Source of the DNA: JBMYRH01 sp049602155
GTDB taxonomy: Bacteria; Myxococcota_A; UBA9042; PHBI01; JBMYRH01
Direction: 5' to 3'
Length of the DNA stretch: 64,000 bases
NCBI GenBank assembly: GCA_049602155.1
Contig: JBMYRH010000018.1
Location: forward strand, 1 to 64,000
Shown here in pieces: positions 9,073-17,116 of this stretch; the stretch's first letter is position 1; the number at the start of each line of letters is the position of its first letter. The notes beneath the pieces were generated by a model. The model was not told where the DNA came from. It saw nothing but the letters and a program-made list of their open reading frames with translations, and ran no database searches. Made by a program: the position numbers and the translations under genes.

Positions 9073-10314
9073 ATGACGAGCTGCGACATCCAAGCCACAC
9101 CGCTCCTCCCGATGGATGACGCCATAGACTGCGTCTTGCGGGCCGCCATGGCACGACACGGTGCACGACCGGACCCACACGTGGACCTGCCCCTCTGGGA
9201 CGCACACGGGCACGTTCTCGCAGCGTCAGTGCTCGCTGACCGCGACACCCCTCCCTTTGACCGATCCGCTATGGACGGGTTCGCCTTTCGCGCCGCGGAT
9301 GTCCCTGGACAGCCACTCCGCATCATCGGCGAGGTGCCGGCCGGCACGATCTTCGGCGGGGTGGTTGGCCCGGGAGAGGCCGTCTCGATCATGACCGGTG
9401 CACCGATGCCAGAGGGCGCGGACACCGTGGCGATGATCGAGCGCTGCGAGGTGACCGGCGCGCACGTCGTGATCGAGGGGCCCACCACGCTCGGTCGCCA
9501 CATCGCGCGCCGCGGCGAAGACGTCTCTGAAGGGGACGTCGCTGTCCCTGCTGGGAGAGCGATCCAAGGACCGACCGTCGGCGTGTTGGCTGGCGTCGGT
9601 GCCGCCAAGGTCACTGTCCATCGCCCCCCACGGGTGACGGTCATGGCGACCGGAGACGAGCTCGTGGAGCACGACGAAACCCCGGCGGCCCATCAGATCC
9701 GTGAAGGTAATCGACACACGGTGATGGCGATGCTCCGCTCTCTGCGTGCCGCGACCGTCGATGGCGGGATCGTCGCGGACACCCAAGAGGCCCTCCGTGA
9801 CGCCGTGAGGGCCGCGGCCAGCAGCGATGTCATCGTGCTCTCCGGTGGGGTCTCCAAAGGAAAGTACGACCTGGTCAAGCCGGTGCTCGAGGACCTCGGC
9901 ATGGAGACCCTCTTTCACGGTGTGCAAGCCAAGCCAGGCAAGCCCGTCTTGTTCGGTCGACTCGACGGCTCCCTGGTCCTTGGGCTGCCGGGCAACCCCG
10001 TCAGCACATACGTGATGGCCGTCTTGCTCTTATTGCCGATGGTGCGTGCACTCGCTGGGCTCGCACACCCTCGCACCCGCACCCTCTCCGCCCAGCTCAA
10101 GGGGGCGCTCCCCCCGACGAAGAGGCGGACCACCTACCATCCCGCCGTGCTCATCGGTGGTGCCCAGGGTGGCCCTGCAGAGGTCACGCCGGTCTCCTGG
10201 CGCGGGAGCGGGGACCTGACCGGCTACTCTCAATGCAACTGTCTCATCCGAACCGAGGTCAACGCCGCCGCCGCAGCGGACGGCGCCCAAGTCAGGGTGC
10301 TCCTTTGCGGCTAA
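9073..10314 (+). CDS. moeA: Molybdopterin molybdotransferase MoeA
   Basis: Inserts molybdate into adenylated molybdopterin, releasing AMP and giving active molybdenum cofactor in the cytoplasm. The 413-residue length and motifs are typical: PPFDRSAMDGFAF near residue 64, MTGAPMPEGADTV near 106, a MoCF domain with VMATGDELVE near 193 and SGGVSKGKYDLVKPVL near 257, GLPGNPVSTYVM near 304, and a C-terminal beta domain. ATG 9073 has GAGGACAAC before it. No other molybdenum cofactor gene or molybdoenzyme is in the window. The stop overlaps the start of the downstream lipoprotein by 10 nt, an unexpected operon partner. Confidence 0.95.
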   Translation: MTSCDIQATPLLPMDDAIDCVLRAAMARHGARPDPHVDLPLWDAHGHVLAASVLADRDTPPFDRSAMDGFAFRAADVPGQPLRIIGEVPAGTIFGGVVGPGEAVSIMTGAPMPEGADTVAMIERCEVTGAHVVIEGPTTLGRHIARRGEDVSEGDVAVPAGRAIQGPTVGVLAGVGAAKVTVHRPPRVTVMATGDELVEHDETPAAHQIREGNRHTVMAMLRSLRAATVDGGIVADTQEALRDAVRAAASSDVIVLSGGVSKGKYDLVKPVLEDLGMETLFHGVQAKPGKPVLFGRLDGSLVLGLPGNPVSTYVMAVLLLLPMVRALAGLAHPRTRTLSAQLKGALPPTKRRTTYHPAVLIGGAQGGPAEVTPVSWRGSGDLTGYSQCNCLIRTEVNAAAAADGAQVRVLLCG

Positions 10315-13300
10315 CCTCCCTCCAGCTCGCCTCCGTCTGCACCTTGGCGCTCGTCGCTTGCAGCACCGAGCCGAATGACGCGTCACAAGCGATGGACACC
10401 TCGATCAGCGTTGACGTGGCGCAAGGGGACCCCGATGAGGGTGACAGCGTCGGCCTGGACGGTGCGCCGGCGCCCGAGAGAGACACCCTCACTGAGGAGG
10501 ACACCCCGGGACCAGCCCCTGACGCCGATGCGACTGGGACAGAACCTGCCTTGGACGTGGCCCCGCCCACTCAGCCCGACACAGGCACGGAAGCCGACAC
10601 GGTGTCGGCGGACACGGAAGACGACACAGTCATCCAGGCGCCAGAGTGTGAGAGCGACGAGGACTGCCCGGTCGACGAGTGCCTCACTGGCGCATGTGTC
10701 GACGGGCTCTGCGTCTTCTCTGAGTCCGATGCCCCCTGCGACGACGGCAACCCCTGCACGAGCCCAGACACATGCTCCGCCGGGAGTTGCATGCCAGGCC
10801 CCTCCCAGTGCAGCGAGGTCTGCGACAACGGGCTCGATGACGACTTAGACGGCCTCGCCGACTGCCTCGACGACGACTGCCTGGTCTCCTCGACGTGCTG
10901 GCAGACGTGCCACGGCCAAGAGCTGCTCGCTTGCGGCCAACAGATCTTCGACACCACCGACAAGGTCAGCGCCAGCGCCGTCCTACAGGGGGGCTGCGAC
11001 TTCCAAGGGGACGGCAATGAGGTGATCTACCGCTTTGTCCCACCCGCTGACGTGCTCTCGGCGACCTTCAGCCTGGAAGGTTCGGGTTATGTGGCCCAAT
11101 ACGCGCCCGGCGTGCTCGGGGTATGTGACGGTGCCTCCTGCACAGACGCCGACATCACCGAGCTCGTCTGGGTTCAGGATGACACCACCGAGGAGCTCTT
11201 CATCGTCGTCGACGGGCCTGCGGGTGACGAGGCGCCATTCGCGCTCACGCTGACCTGCACCTTTCCGCTCTTTGAGTCTTGCTCGAATGGTGAAGATGAC
11301 GACGAGGATGGCGCGACCGACTGTGACGACACCGACTGCGTCGATCACCCGGTCTGTGGCGCACCCATTGAGGACTGCGACAACGGCGTCGACGACGACC
11401 TCGACGGAGCGACTGACTGTGAGGACAGCAACTGTGAGGCCTCCTTCGCGTGCTCAGCGGCCCCTGGCTGCGATCCGCTCTACGATCTGCCTTGTGGCAC
11501 GGTGCTTCAGGAGGTCATCGGCGGCATCGGCTCAACAGACTTCATCGACCTCTGGGCGGGGATCGACGTCGCGCTCGACGGACCCGAGACCGCACATCGC
11601 GTCTTGTTTGAGGTCGACACACAGGTCGCCTTAAGCCTGACAGGGGCGCCGGCCGGCGCCCACCTCATCCTTGTCCCGAACGCAGAGAGCTGCGGTGCGA
11701 TGAACGCCATCGCGCATGACGCGAAGAGCCTCACCTTTTTGGCAGAGGCGGGACAGACCTACGCGGTCATCGTCGATGTCCCAGCGGGGCTCGAAGGCGG
11801 ATACACCCTCAGCGTCGAGTGCGCGACGCCCGAACAGTGCGATAACGGCTTCGATGATGACCAAGACGGCCTGGTGGATTGCCAGGATGTTGATTGCTTC
11901 GCCGTCACCCCTTGCCTTGGCCAAGTCTGTCAGGGCGCCGACAGCCTGAACTGCGGTGAGTCGTTTGGCGCGACGCTGGAGGCGAGCGGCACCCTTGACC
12001 AGAGCGGCTGCGGGCCGACCGGCCCCGGCGGTGAGCGGATCGCCATCTTCACGGCCGACGTCTACACGGAGGTCGTCTTCAGCGTCGAAGGGGAGGGCGC
12101 CCCGTCGCTGTTTGCCCTCGATGCATCGGGGATTTGTGACACGGGGCTCTGCCTCGATGGGGGTGGGAGCCAGCTCTCGGCTACCCTAGAGGCGGGCTCC
12201 TCGCTGTATGTGCTCATCGACTCTGAGTCAGGCGGGGACCTGCAGCTCATGACCAATTGCGGCGGCGCCGAGGTCGCCTGCTGGGATGGTGTTGACGACG
12301 ACGGTGATGGCGCGACCGACTGCGAAGACAGCGACTGCCTCGGGGCAGAGGGCTGTGCACCAGGCTGCCCCGATCTCGGGATCGTGACCTGCGGCTCGTT
12401 CCCCTTAGCGAGCGCCGAAGCCGCGACCTCGGTCATTGACGGGTGGGGCTGCCCTGGGGTCGACGACCTCGCAGGGGCGGAGGCTGGCTGGCGGCTCAAG
12501 CTGGATGGAGAGACCCTCTCGGAGGTACCTATTCGTGTGACTGTGCACGACCCTGAGGACACCGGCGCCTCTCTCCTGGTCGTGGCTTCGGGTAACACCT
12601 GCGACCCAATGGCGTGCACTGCAAACCCTGGGGAGGTCTGGGAGACTGCGCTCGCCCCACATGCCTCTCCTTACTTAATCGTCGACCGACCCGAAGGTGC
12701 GGAAGACGCCACGGTGGGGCTGACCATCAACTGCTACGATCATGAGAACAGCTGTGTCGATGGCGTCGACGGTGATGGCGACGGATGGCAGGACTGCGCC
12801 GACCCTGACTGCATCGGCCAGATCGCCCCCTGCGACGATACCGAGATCGCCTGCTACAACGGCCTCGACGACGATGGCGATCAGCTGGTCGACTGTGAGG
12901 ATGACGACTGTGCCCTCGCGACGAATTGCTTCGTTGAAGAGCCCGGCTGCATTCAGGGCGGTGATGTGTTCTGCAATACCCCCGTGGCGGTCTCGACCCA
13001 CGACCTTGGTGCGAAGCCCGGGCCCCTGACCTTCATGTGCCCCGCAGAGGCGGTTGACTCTGTCCATGGCAGCTTCGGCTCGTTCTTCATGGGCAAAGGC
13101 GAGTCGGTCACTGTGTCGCTCGACGACGCCGAGGGGCCGGCCCACATCGCCGTCGTCGAGAGCCCCGATGGCATCGCGTGTGACCCGCAGGCTTGCGTGG
13201 CGTCTGGGGCTGCGCCCTTCGCCTTTGAGGCCGAGGCCGGGCAAATCTACCTCATCTTGCTGGTGAGCACCGGGAGCGAACCAGCGGGCGGGACCCTCAA

Positions 13301-14054
13301 CGTGACCTGCGAAGAGCTTGAGCCCAACTGCTTTGACGGCCTCGATGACGACGGCGACGGGTTAGCCGACTGTGACGACCCAGCGTGTGCCGTGCTGCAG
13401 CAATGCCAGGTCTGCCTCCCCGTCCCAGACCTCCTATGCGACACCACGGTCGACATCACCGACGAGATCGTGTGGGTCACAGACGCCATTGACCAAGGGT
13501 GTGGGGGCGTGGCCCTCGGCCCAGAGGTGAGCTACCGCTGGACGGCTGAGGTAGACACCGTCCTCACCCTGACCACGGACGCTGAGGGCGCCACCCTTCA
13601 CGTCTACGAAGACGCAGAGCAGCCCTGTGAACAAGACAGCTGCGTCGCTGGCGGTGCCAGCCCACTGACGTTCCTCGGTGAAGAGGGCATGATCTATCAC
13701 GTGGTGGTGGACCGCGCTCAAGGCAGCCCCAGCGGGGTGCTGACGACGGCGTGTCTGGCGCTCTCCGAGTCCTGCGCCAACGGGATCGACGACGATGACG
13801 ACGGCGCAACGGATTGCGAGGATACGGCAGACTGCAAGCTCTTCCCGGGCTGCCCCATGCTCGAGGTCTGTGACGACGAGGTCGATAACGACGGCGATGG
13901 GTACGCCGACTGCAAGGATGTCGGATGTGTCGGGCACATCGCATGCCCCGACACGGAGGTATGTGATGACTCCGTCGACAACGACGCTGACGGCCTCACA
14001 GACTGTGACGACAACCTCTGCGCTGCAGCTCCCAACTGCGAGTCGAACGAGTAG
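10305..14054 (+). CDS. Large surface lipoprotein with alternating Asp/Cys repeats and PPC-like beta domains
   Basis: A 1249-residue predicted lipoprotein (lipobox LVAC, Cys19). A tail of about 100 residues rich in Asp, Thr, Glu and Pro follows, then a Cys-rich segment (ECESDEDCPVDECL). The rest has eleven copies of a repeat of the form C-x-N/D-G-x-D-D-D-x-D-G-x-x-D-C-x-D-x-x-C. These alternate with about six beta-rich units of about 100 residues that end like pre-peptidase C-terminal domains (AGQTYAVIVDVPAGLEGGYTLSVEC). The Asp-rich loops are suited to Ca2+ binding and the cysteines to disulfides; both are inference. Start TTG 10305 is chosen because it gives a compact signal peptide; it overlaps the moeA end. 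Repeat lipoproteins of this style are common in Myxococcota; the exact function is unknown. Confidence 0.8.
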   Translation: MRLTSLQLASVCTLALVACSTEPNDASQAMDTSISVDVAQGDPDEGDSVGLDGAPAPERDTLTEEDTPGPAPDADATGTEPALDVAPPTQPDTGTEADTVSADTEDDTVIQAPECESDEDCPVDECLTGACVDGLCVFSESDAPCDDGNPCTSPDTCSAGSCMPGPSQCSEVCDNGLDDDLDGLADCLDDDCLVSSTCWQTCHGQELLACGQQIFDTTDKVSASAVLQGGCDFQGDGNEVIYRFVPPADVLSATFSLEGSGYVAQYAPGVLGVCDGASCTDADITELVWVQDDTTEELFIVVDGPAGDEAPFALTLTCTFPLFESCSNGEDDDEDGATDCDDTDCVDHPVCGAPIEDCDNGVDDDLDGATDCEDSNCEASFACSAAPGCDPLYDLPCGTVLQEVIGGIGSTDFIDLWAGIDVALDGPETAHRVLFEVDTQVALSLTGAPAGAHLILVPNAESCGAMNAIAHDAKSLTFLAEAGQTYAVIVDVPAGLEGGYTLSVECATPEQCDNGFDDDQDGLVDCQDVDCFAVTPCLGQVCQGADSLNCGESFGATLEASGTLDQSGCGPTGPGGERIAIFTADVYTEVVFSVEGEGAPSLFALDASGICDTGLCLDGGGSQLSATLEAGSSLYVLIDSESGGDLQLMTNCGGAEVACWDGVDDDGDGATDCEDSDCLGAEGCAPGCPDLGIVTCGSFPLASAEAATSVIDGWGCPGVDDLAGAEAGWRLKLDGETLSEVPIRVTVHDPEDTGASLLVVASGNTCDPMACTANPGEVWETALAPHASPYLIVDRPEGAEDATVGLTINCYDHENSCVDGVDGDGDGWQDCADPDCIGQIAPCDDTEIACYNGLDDDGDQLVDCEDDDCALATNCFVEEPGCIQGGDVFCNTPVAVSTHDLGAKPGPLTFMCPAEAVDSVHGSFGSFFMGKGESVTVSLDDAEGPAHIAVVESPDGIACDPQACVASGAAPFAFEAEAGQIYLILLVSTGSEPAGGTLNVTCEELEPNCFDGLDDDGDGLADCDDPACAVLQQCQVCLPVPDLLCDTTVDITDEIVWVTDAIDQGCGGVALGPEVSYRWTAEVDTVLTLTTDAEGATLHVYEDAEQPCEQDSCVAGGASPLTFLGEEGMIYHVVVDRAQGSPSGVLTTACLALSESCANGIDDDDDGATDCEDTADCKLFPGCPMLEVCDDEVDNDGDGYADCKDVGCVGHIACPDTEVCDDSVDNDADGLTDCDDNLCAAAPNCESNE

Positions 14055-14057
14055 CCG

Positions 14058-14483
14058 CTAACGCTTTACGAAGTTGGGTTTGAAGCCGTCCTTAGCCCAC
14101 TGTTTATAGCGGTTACGACTCTCCTCGAGGGCCTCGGAGCTGCGGTGGTCAACCAAGTCGATGACGTACGCGTAGCGCTGCGCGAAGGCCCGAGACACTG
14201 GGGCAGCTTGAAGCAGGATCTCAGCCCCGATGGGATCATGCTCTCCCGTCACGAGGATCACCCGCGCATCGGGGTCCTTCGGCTGCTCCCCCTCTGGGAC
14301 GATCTCATGGGGGATAAAGGCGGCCTCATTGAAGCTCCAAATCAACTGGTCCAGCGCCTCTGCCTCTTCGGCATCCGCGCAGCTGACGACCAGACGCTTA
14401 CCGCGCTCCCACGCCGCGTTGACCAGGGTCGCAATGCGGCGGATGCGCGCATCCGGCTGAACATCGTAGAAGGTCACGTTCAC
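14058..14483 (-). CDS. holC: DNA polymerase III chi subunit (HolC)
   Basis: The chi subunit links the clamp loader to SSB at the replication fork. The 141-residue product has the family layout: VTFYDVQ at the N-terminus, LVNAAWERGKRLVVSCADAEEAEALDQLIWSF (the alpha/beta core), and FIPHEIVPEG, which corresponds to the FIPH motif of chi. The C-terminus ends SRNRYKQWAKDGFKPNFVKR. GTG 14483 is taken as the start since GAGGAG lies 7 nt upstream and the family begins there; the longer ATG frame overlaps the upstream gene. GTGA overlap with the preceding hypothetical gene shows coupling. Confidence 0.85.
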   Translation of the reverse strand: MNVTFYDVQPDARIRRIATLVNAAWERGKRLVVSCADAEEAEALDQLIWSFNEAAFIPHEIVPEGEQPKDPDARVILVTGEHDPIGAEILLQAAPVSRAFAQRYAYVIDLVDHRSSEALEESRNRYKQWAKDGFKPNFVKR

Positions 14484-14911
14484 AGCAGCTCCTCGAACCG
14501 GATCATCGCGTCTAGGCCATCGCACACGATCCGCGTCACCCCCACATCGTACTCTACGTAGCCCTCATCCTGTAGCGCAGGCGGGCAGCCCAGCCCCTGA
14601 ACAATCTCTTCGACGACCCGCTGGTACTTGTGCCGGCCCAAACCATCCTGGACCTCGGTCGCCGCCTTCATGGACACCGTCGTCAGCGCATCGTCTACAA
14701 ATTGATAGCTGACGCGAAGACGGGCCGCGCACCGGCCGACCACCTGAGTTAGACTGTAGCGAACCGTGCCTCCGACACCGCGCGTGACCTCGCCTCCGGG
14801 GAATCGCGCGATGACGGCATCTAGGCCGAGACCTAACCGACACCCGAGGACATCCCCTTTGACAGGCTCTACGATCGACAACGTCGCTCCGCGGCCGTCT
14901 TCGCTGCTCAT
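14480..14911 (-). CDS. Conserved-looking hypothetical protein upstream of holC
   Basis: I do not recognise this 143-residue protein. It is soluble with no signal peptide, and has an N-terminal strand-rich half (GDVLGCRLGLGLDAVIARFPGG, SYQFVDDALTTVSMKAATEV) and a C-terminal part with KYQRVVEEIVQGLG and YDVGVTRIVCDGLDAMIRFEELL, a mixed alpha/beta small domain. ATG 14911 has GGAG 8 nt before it, and a TTGACC-N18-TATCGC promoter lies upstream. It is coupled to holC by a GTGA overlap, so a role with HolC is possible but unproven. Confidence 0.65.
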   Translation of the reverse strand: MSSEDGRGATLSIVEPVKGDVLGCRLGLGLDAVIARFPGGEVTRGVGGTVRYSLTQVVGRCAARLRVSYQFVDDALTTVSMKAATEVQDGLGRHKYQRVVEEIVQGLGCPPALQDEGYVEYDVGVTRIVCDGLDAMIRFEELL

Positions 14912-14942
14912 GCCTATGCTCCAGCGCCTCTGTGCGCGTAGG

Positions 14943-14972
14943 GCGATACCAGCCAGCGAAGTGACAGGTCAA
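14943..14972 (-). promoter_or_regulatory. Promoter of the hypothetical-holC operon
   Basis: Minus strand TTGACC (14972-14967), 18-nt spacer, TATCGC (14948-14943). It predicts a leader of about 25 nt before ATG 14911. Confidence 0.5.
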
Positions 14973-14986
14973 TCGATGAGGCCGTC

Positions 14987-15856
14987 ATGAGCGTTGGACC
15001 TCATGCGCCAGGTCCGGCAAATGGCCTCTCGCGCCTCCGCCCGAGGGACCGACGAAGTGTCCTAAACCTCCTTGTCCCGCACGCCGCACAGAATGCCTAC
15101 ATCCTGGCGCAGATTAGCAGGGGCGCCTTAGGCCGCGACGACCTGGCCGGCCCTCTATTAGGTCATTGGTCCGAGGGGCTCCTCACGGGCGTCGCCATAT
15201 TTGGGTCCAACTTGGTCCTCTCCACGCCGTGTACGCCATCGGCACGAGACGCCTTCGCTCGCTACGCCCGCGCCGAAGGCTTCCGCGTCTGGGTGGTCGT
15301 CGGCGAGGACGCCACCATCGACGCCTTCATGGCCACGTACGGGCGACAGACGCGGCCTACGCTCCTGGAGCGCCCCGGACAGAAGCTCTACGCGATGCAC
15401 ACGGCCCCGGACCTCTCAGGCCAAGTCCAGGGGCTCAGGCCAGCCGAGATACAGGAGACCGAGGCCCTTATGCGCCTCGACCGTGAGATGGTCGTTGAGG
15501 AGCTGGGGTTTGACCCCTTCTCCCGTGACCTTGAGAGCTACCGACGGGGCTGGAAGCGGCGCATCCGGGAAGGTCGCAGCTGGATCATTGAGCGGCACGG
15601 CGAGGCCCTGTTCAAGGTCGACCAGTCCGCCTCAAGTGAGCACGTCATTCAACTCGCTGGGGTCTACACAGCACCCTCTGCACGTCGACAAGGGCTGGCC
15701 CGTGAGGGGATGGCTGGGATGGTCGCATGGGCGCTCGAGCGCGTCCCTGTGGTCACACTCTATGTCGACGCGAGCAACCACGCCGCGATCCGCCTGTACG
15801 AGGCCCTCGGGTTCCAAGAGAAGAGCCTCGTACGCTCCATCTGGTTCGCAAGCTGA
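14987..15856 (+). CDS. GNAT family N-acetyltransferase with N-terminal DUF4081-like domain
   Basis: A 289-residue two-domain protein. The first half (ILAQISRGALG, LTGVAIFGSNLVLSTP, FRVWVVVGEDATIDAFMATYG) resembles the DUF4081 domain that precedes some acetyltransferases. The second half is a GNAT domain with IQLAGVYTAPSARRQGLAREGMAGMVAW (acetyl-CoA-binding R/Q-x-x-G-x-A loop near residue 230) and LYVDASNHAAIRLYEALGF near the end. The acetyl acceptor is unknown. ATG 14987 has GATGAGG 6 nt upstream. It is transcribed alone and faces the THUMP methyltransferase gene 12 bp away. Confidence 0.85.
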   Translation: MSVGPHAPGPANGLSRLRPRDRRSVLNLLVPHAAQNAYILAQISRGALGRDDLAGPLLGHWSEGLLTGVAIFGSNLVLSTPCTPSARDAFARYARAEGFRVWVVVGEDATIDAFMATYGRQTRPTLLERPGQKLYAMHTAPDLSGQVQGLRPAEIQETEALMRLDREMVVEELGFDPFSRDLESYRRGWKRRIREGRSWIIERHGEALFKVDQSASSEHVIQLAGVYTAPSARRQGLAREGMAGMVAWALERVPVVTLYVDASNHAAIRLYEALGFQEKSLVRSIWFAS

Positions 15857-15868
15857 CGCCCAAGGGCG
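15857..15868. terminator. Short hairpin between convergent genes
   Basis: CGCCC-AA-GGGCG fills the 12 bp between the convergent GNAT and THUMP-methyltransferase genes. The stem is only 5 bp with no T tract, so its role as a bidirectional terminator is tentative. Confidence 0.2.
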
Positions 15869-17011
15869 CTAGAGTTGATACTCGAACAGTGTCACGTCAA
15901 GGGGGCCTTGCTTGAGACGCCACTGCCGTGTGGACTCCAACCCCAACGCATCGTGAAAGCGACGGTCGGCCAAAAAGAGCCCTAAGCGCCACCCTTTGAA
16001 ACGTGAGCGCAGCGCCTCACCTAGCCCCTTGTACATGGGCAGCAGACTGGAGACATCCCCCATGCGCTCGCCGTATGGGGGGTTCCCAACGAGGAGGCCG
16101 GGGGGGCCCTCTGGCGGTCGTAACGATAGCGCGTCCGCCTTCTTCACGAAGACCCGCGACTGCACTTGAGCGCGCTCAATGTTGTCCAGCGCGATTCCGA
16201 TCGCGCGCTGTGAGATGTCGTAGCCTCGGATGGTCCCTGAGGCAGGTCGAATCCGTGCCTCAGCGGCGTCTAGGATCGCATCGAGCCTCTCCGGCCTGTG
16301 CCCTGGCCATCGCTCAAATCCGTATCGACGCCCAAGCAGGCCCGGGTCCCGCCGGGCAGAGATGAGCGCGGCTTCAATAGTGAGCGTCCCCGAGCCGCAG
16401 AAGAGATCTACGAGGGGCGTACTGCCGTCCCAAGCCAGGAGCGACAGCATCCCCGCAGCGAGGGTCTCTCTCAGGGGGGCCGGCCCCGCGTCCGTGCGAT
16501 ACCCCCTCACGTGGAGGCTCTCTCCAGCCGAGTCCAAGCCCAGCGATGCGCGGTTCCGCACCACGCGCAGGTGAATGCGCACATCGGGGTCATAGCGATC
16601 GACGGAGGGCCGTATGCCGTGCTCGTCTCGGATCGCGTCGACGATCGCGTCCTTGGTCTTCATCCCCAGGATCCGCGTGTCCCCGATATTAGAGTCACGT
16701 GTCGTCGCGTGCACCGCCAAGGTGCGGTCCGGCGTAATCAACCCCGTCCAGCGGGCGACCCTTCGGACACCGTCGTAAAGCGCGTGTTGATCCGAGGCGT
16801 CAAAGTCACCGAGCATCCAGAGCACACGATGTGCCGTACGCAGTGACACGCACGCCTTCATCATCATGGACCGGTCGCCACGGAAGTTCACGCCGCCGCT
16901 GCCACGCCTCACGCCGCGCGCACCGAGACGCTCGAGCTCGCCGCTGAGGGCACGCTCGAGCCCCATCGAGGTCGTCGCGAAGTAAATGTTGTCTGGGGGG
17001 CGTCGGGCCAT
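15869..17011 (-). CDS. THUMP-domain class I rRNA methyltransferase (RlmL N-terminal-like)
   Basis: A 380-residue SAM-dependent RNA guanine-N2 methyltransferase of the UPF0020/RlmL group. It starts IYFATTSMGLERALSGELERLGA, the usual opening of the family, and is followed by a THUMP domain. The Rossmann domain has LRETLAAGMLSLLAW, motif I LVDLFCGSGTLTIEAALI near residue 197, IRGYDISQRAIGIALDNI, and the catalytic LLVGNPPYGERMG near 308. The family modifies 23S rRNA (G2445 in E. coli); the precise base here is inferred. The length matches the stand-alone RlmL half without the RlmK part. The start ATG 17011 has no convincing ribosome site. Confidence 0.88.
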   Translation of the reverse strand: MARRPPDNIYFATTSMGLERALSGELERLGARGVRRGSGGVNFRGDRSMMMKACVSLRTAHRVLWMLGDFDASDQHALYDGVRRVARWTGLITPDRTLAVHATTRDSNIGDTRILGMKTKDAIVDAIRDEHGIRPSVDRYDPDVRIHLRVVRNRASLGLDSAGESLHVRGYRTDAGPAPLRETLAAGMLSLLAWDGSTPLVDLFCGSGTLTIEAALISARRDPGLLGRRYGFERWPGHRPERLDAILDAAEARIRPASGTIRGYDISQRAIGIALDNIERAQVQSRVFVKKADALSLRPPEGPPGLLVGNPPYGERMGDVSSLLPMYKGLGEALRSRFKGWRLGLFLADRRFHDALGLESTRQWRLKQGPLDVTLFEYQL

Positions 17012-17081
17012 GCGCCATGGTGGCAGGGATCGCCTCCAGGCTCCAGCTCCTCATCTCAATGAGGCCAGACAGGCGCTTGGG

Positions 17082-17110
17082 TTGACTGAGGCCGCGGTTG
17101 GGGGATGATG
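17082..17110 (+). promoter_or_regulatory. Putative promoter of the PEGA-domain gene
   Basis: TTGACT (17082-17087), 17-nt spacer, ATGATG (17105-17110; GATGAT with 16 nt). The -10 box coincides with the upstream candidate start ATG 17105. The in-frame ATG at 17117 lies 6 nt after the box, which favours a leaderless start at 17117. Confidence 0.4.
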
Positions 17111-17116
17111 ACGCGC

